Below, one piece after another: positions 30,197 to 30,220 of a stretch of 30,220 bases of DNA. The notes below the pieces were generated by a model, which did not search any database, had not been told where the DNA came from, and worked only from the letters and a program-made list of their open reading frames with translations. Origin of the DNA: an uncultured Enhydrobacter sp. (GTDB lineage: Bacteria; Pseudomonadota; Gammaproteobacteria; Pseudomonadales; Moraxellaceae); the NCBI GenBank assembly GCA_946222995.1, contig CAMIOS010000027.1:1-30220 (forward strand). The letters are read 5' to 3'. How positions within the stretch are numbered: the first letter of the stretch is position 1; each line of letters starts with the position of its first letter. The position numbers were made by a program, and so were the translations under genes.

Positions 30197-30220
30197 GAAA
30201 CTATATTAGCCCAAAAGCTA
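30176..30220 (+). CDS. Start of a putative IS4-family transposase (cut by the window end)
   Basis: Only 15 codons are visible: MPNLIRLETILAQKL. The pattern of leucines and the IL..KL spacing resemble the start of ISAba1-type transposases (from memory MTHLNELYLILNKSL), and the preceding terminal repeat supports this. There is no good ribosome binding site before the ATG, which is normal for poorly expressed transposases. The DDE catalytic residues would lie beyond the window, so neither intactness nor family can be confirmed here. Confidence 0.45.
   Translation, partial: MPNLIRLETILAQKL

Larger units (their letters stand above)
30102..30220 (+). mobile_element. Left end of an ISAba1-like IS4-family insertion sequence (partial)
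   Basis: The sequence from 30102, CTTTGCACACGACAAA, matches at 14 of 16 positions the terminal repeat I recall for ISAba1 (CTCTGTACACGACAAA; IS4 family, IS10 group). As in that element, an inverted repeat and then a transposase-like start follow. The element runs off the window, so the right end and the target duplication cannot be seen. If the usual 9-base duplication applies, TGTCAATTA (30093-30101) is its left copy. Confidence 0.6.

Noticed and set aside
1..30220. CRISPR array, prophage, toxin-antitoxin or restriction genes
   Set aside because: No regularly spaced repeats, integrase, capsid, methylase or toxin-like genes were seen; apart from the IS end at the right edge, the content is core chromosomal.

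Overview
The window looks like a chromosomal segment from a low-to-moderate GC gammaproteobacterium of the family Moraxellaceae (Moraxella/Faucicola/Psychrobacter-like). This rests on recognised protein families, the A+T-rich intergenic DNA and the gene complement; no database search was possible. Almost everything is core metabolism or stress response. The only mobile DNA seen is the left end of an insertion sequence at the extreme right edge.

Layout. Positions 1-3300 (minus strand) hold a MoxR ATPase/VWA-protein pair, a small three-helix membrane protein and a YcgL-domain protein. Positions 3300-5700 hold leuA (minus) divergent from an Lrp/AsnC regulator (plus), with a dyad on the leuA promoter. 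An outer-membrane barrel gene (minus) follows. ahcY (plus) comes next, preceded by a 540-base leader containing a convincing but A+U-rich SAH-riboswitch-like structure. Then come a TAT-exported MBL hydrolase (minus, frameshifted near its 3' end), metF (plus) and a DJ-1/PfpI-type protein (plus). Positions 11913-16577 form a tight four-gene unit: bioA, macrodomain hydrolase, rsmE and a PAS-GGDEF-EAL protein. Two tandem paralogous acyl-CoA dehydrogenases follow (16820-20707). Next are a small acidic protein, dcd and clpB (all minus), a lipoprotein (plus) convergent with gmk (minus), then ispH, a MORN-repeat exported protein and htpG (plus). The right end has tRNA-Val(UAC) (minus) with a near-ideal sigma70 promoter, and an ISAba1-like IS4-family end.

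How the genes work together. ahcY and metF belong to the activated-methyl/one-carbon cycle: AhcY removes S-adenosylhomocysteine and MetF makes the methyl donor for methionine synthesis. The leader of ahcY appears to sense its own substrate. bioA and rsmE also use S-adenosylmethionine. clpB and htpG are heat-shock chaperones, and each has a sigma32-like promoter candidate. Most genes are bounded by clear intrinsic terminators, so transcription units are short apart from the bioA unit.

Most interesting points: (1) the SAH-riboswitch-like leader of ahcY with apparently compensated pairing; (2) the IS end next to the tRNA-Val promoter, whose inverted repeat could hide the transposase start codon in read-through transcripts, as in IS10; (3) the C5-tract frameshift in the MBL hydrolase; (4) dyads upstream of leuA, metF and both acyl-CoA dehydrogenases that may be operators. 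I saw no CRISPR array, phage, toxin-antitoxin or obvious defence system.
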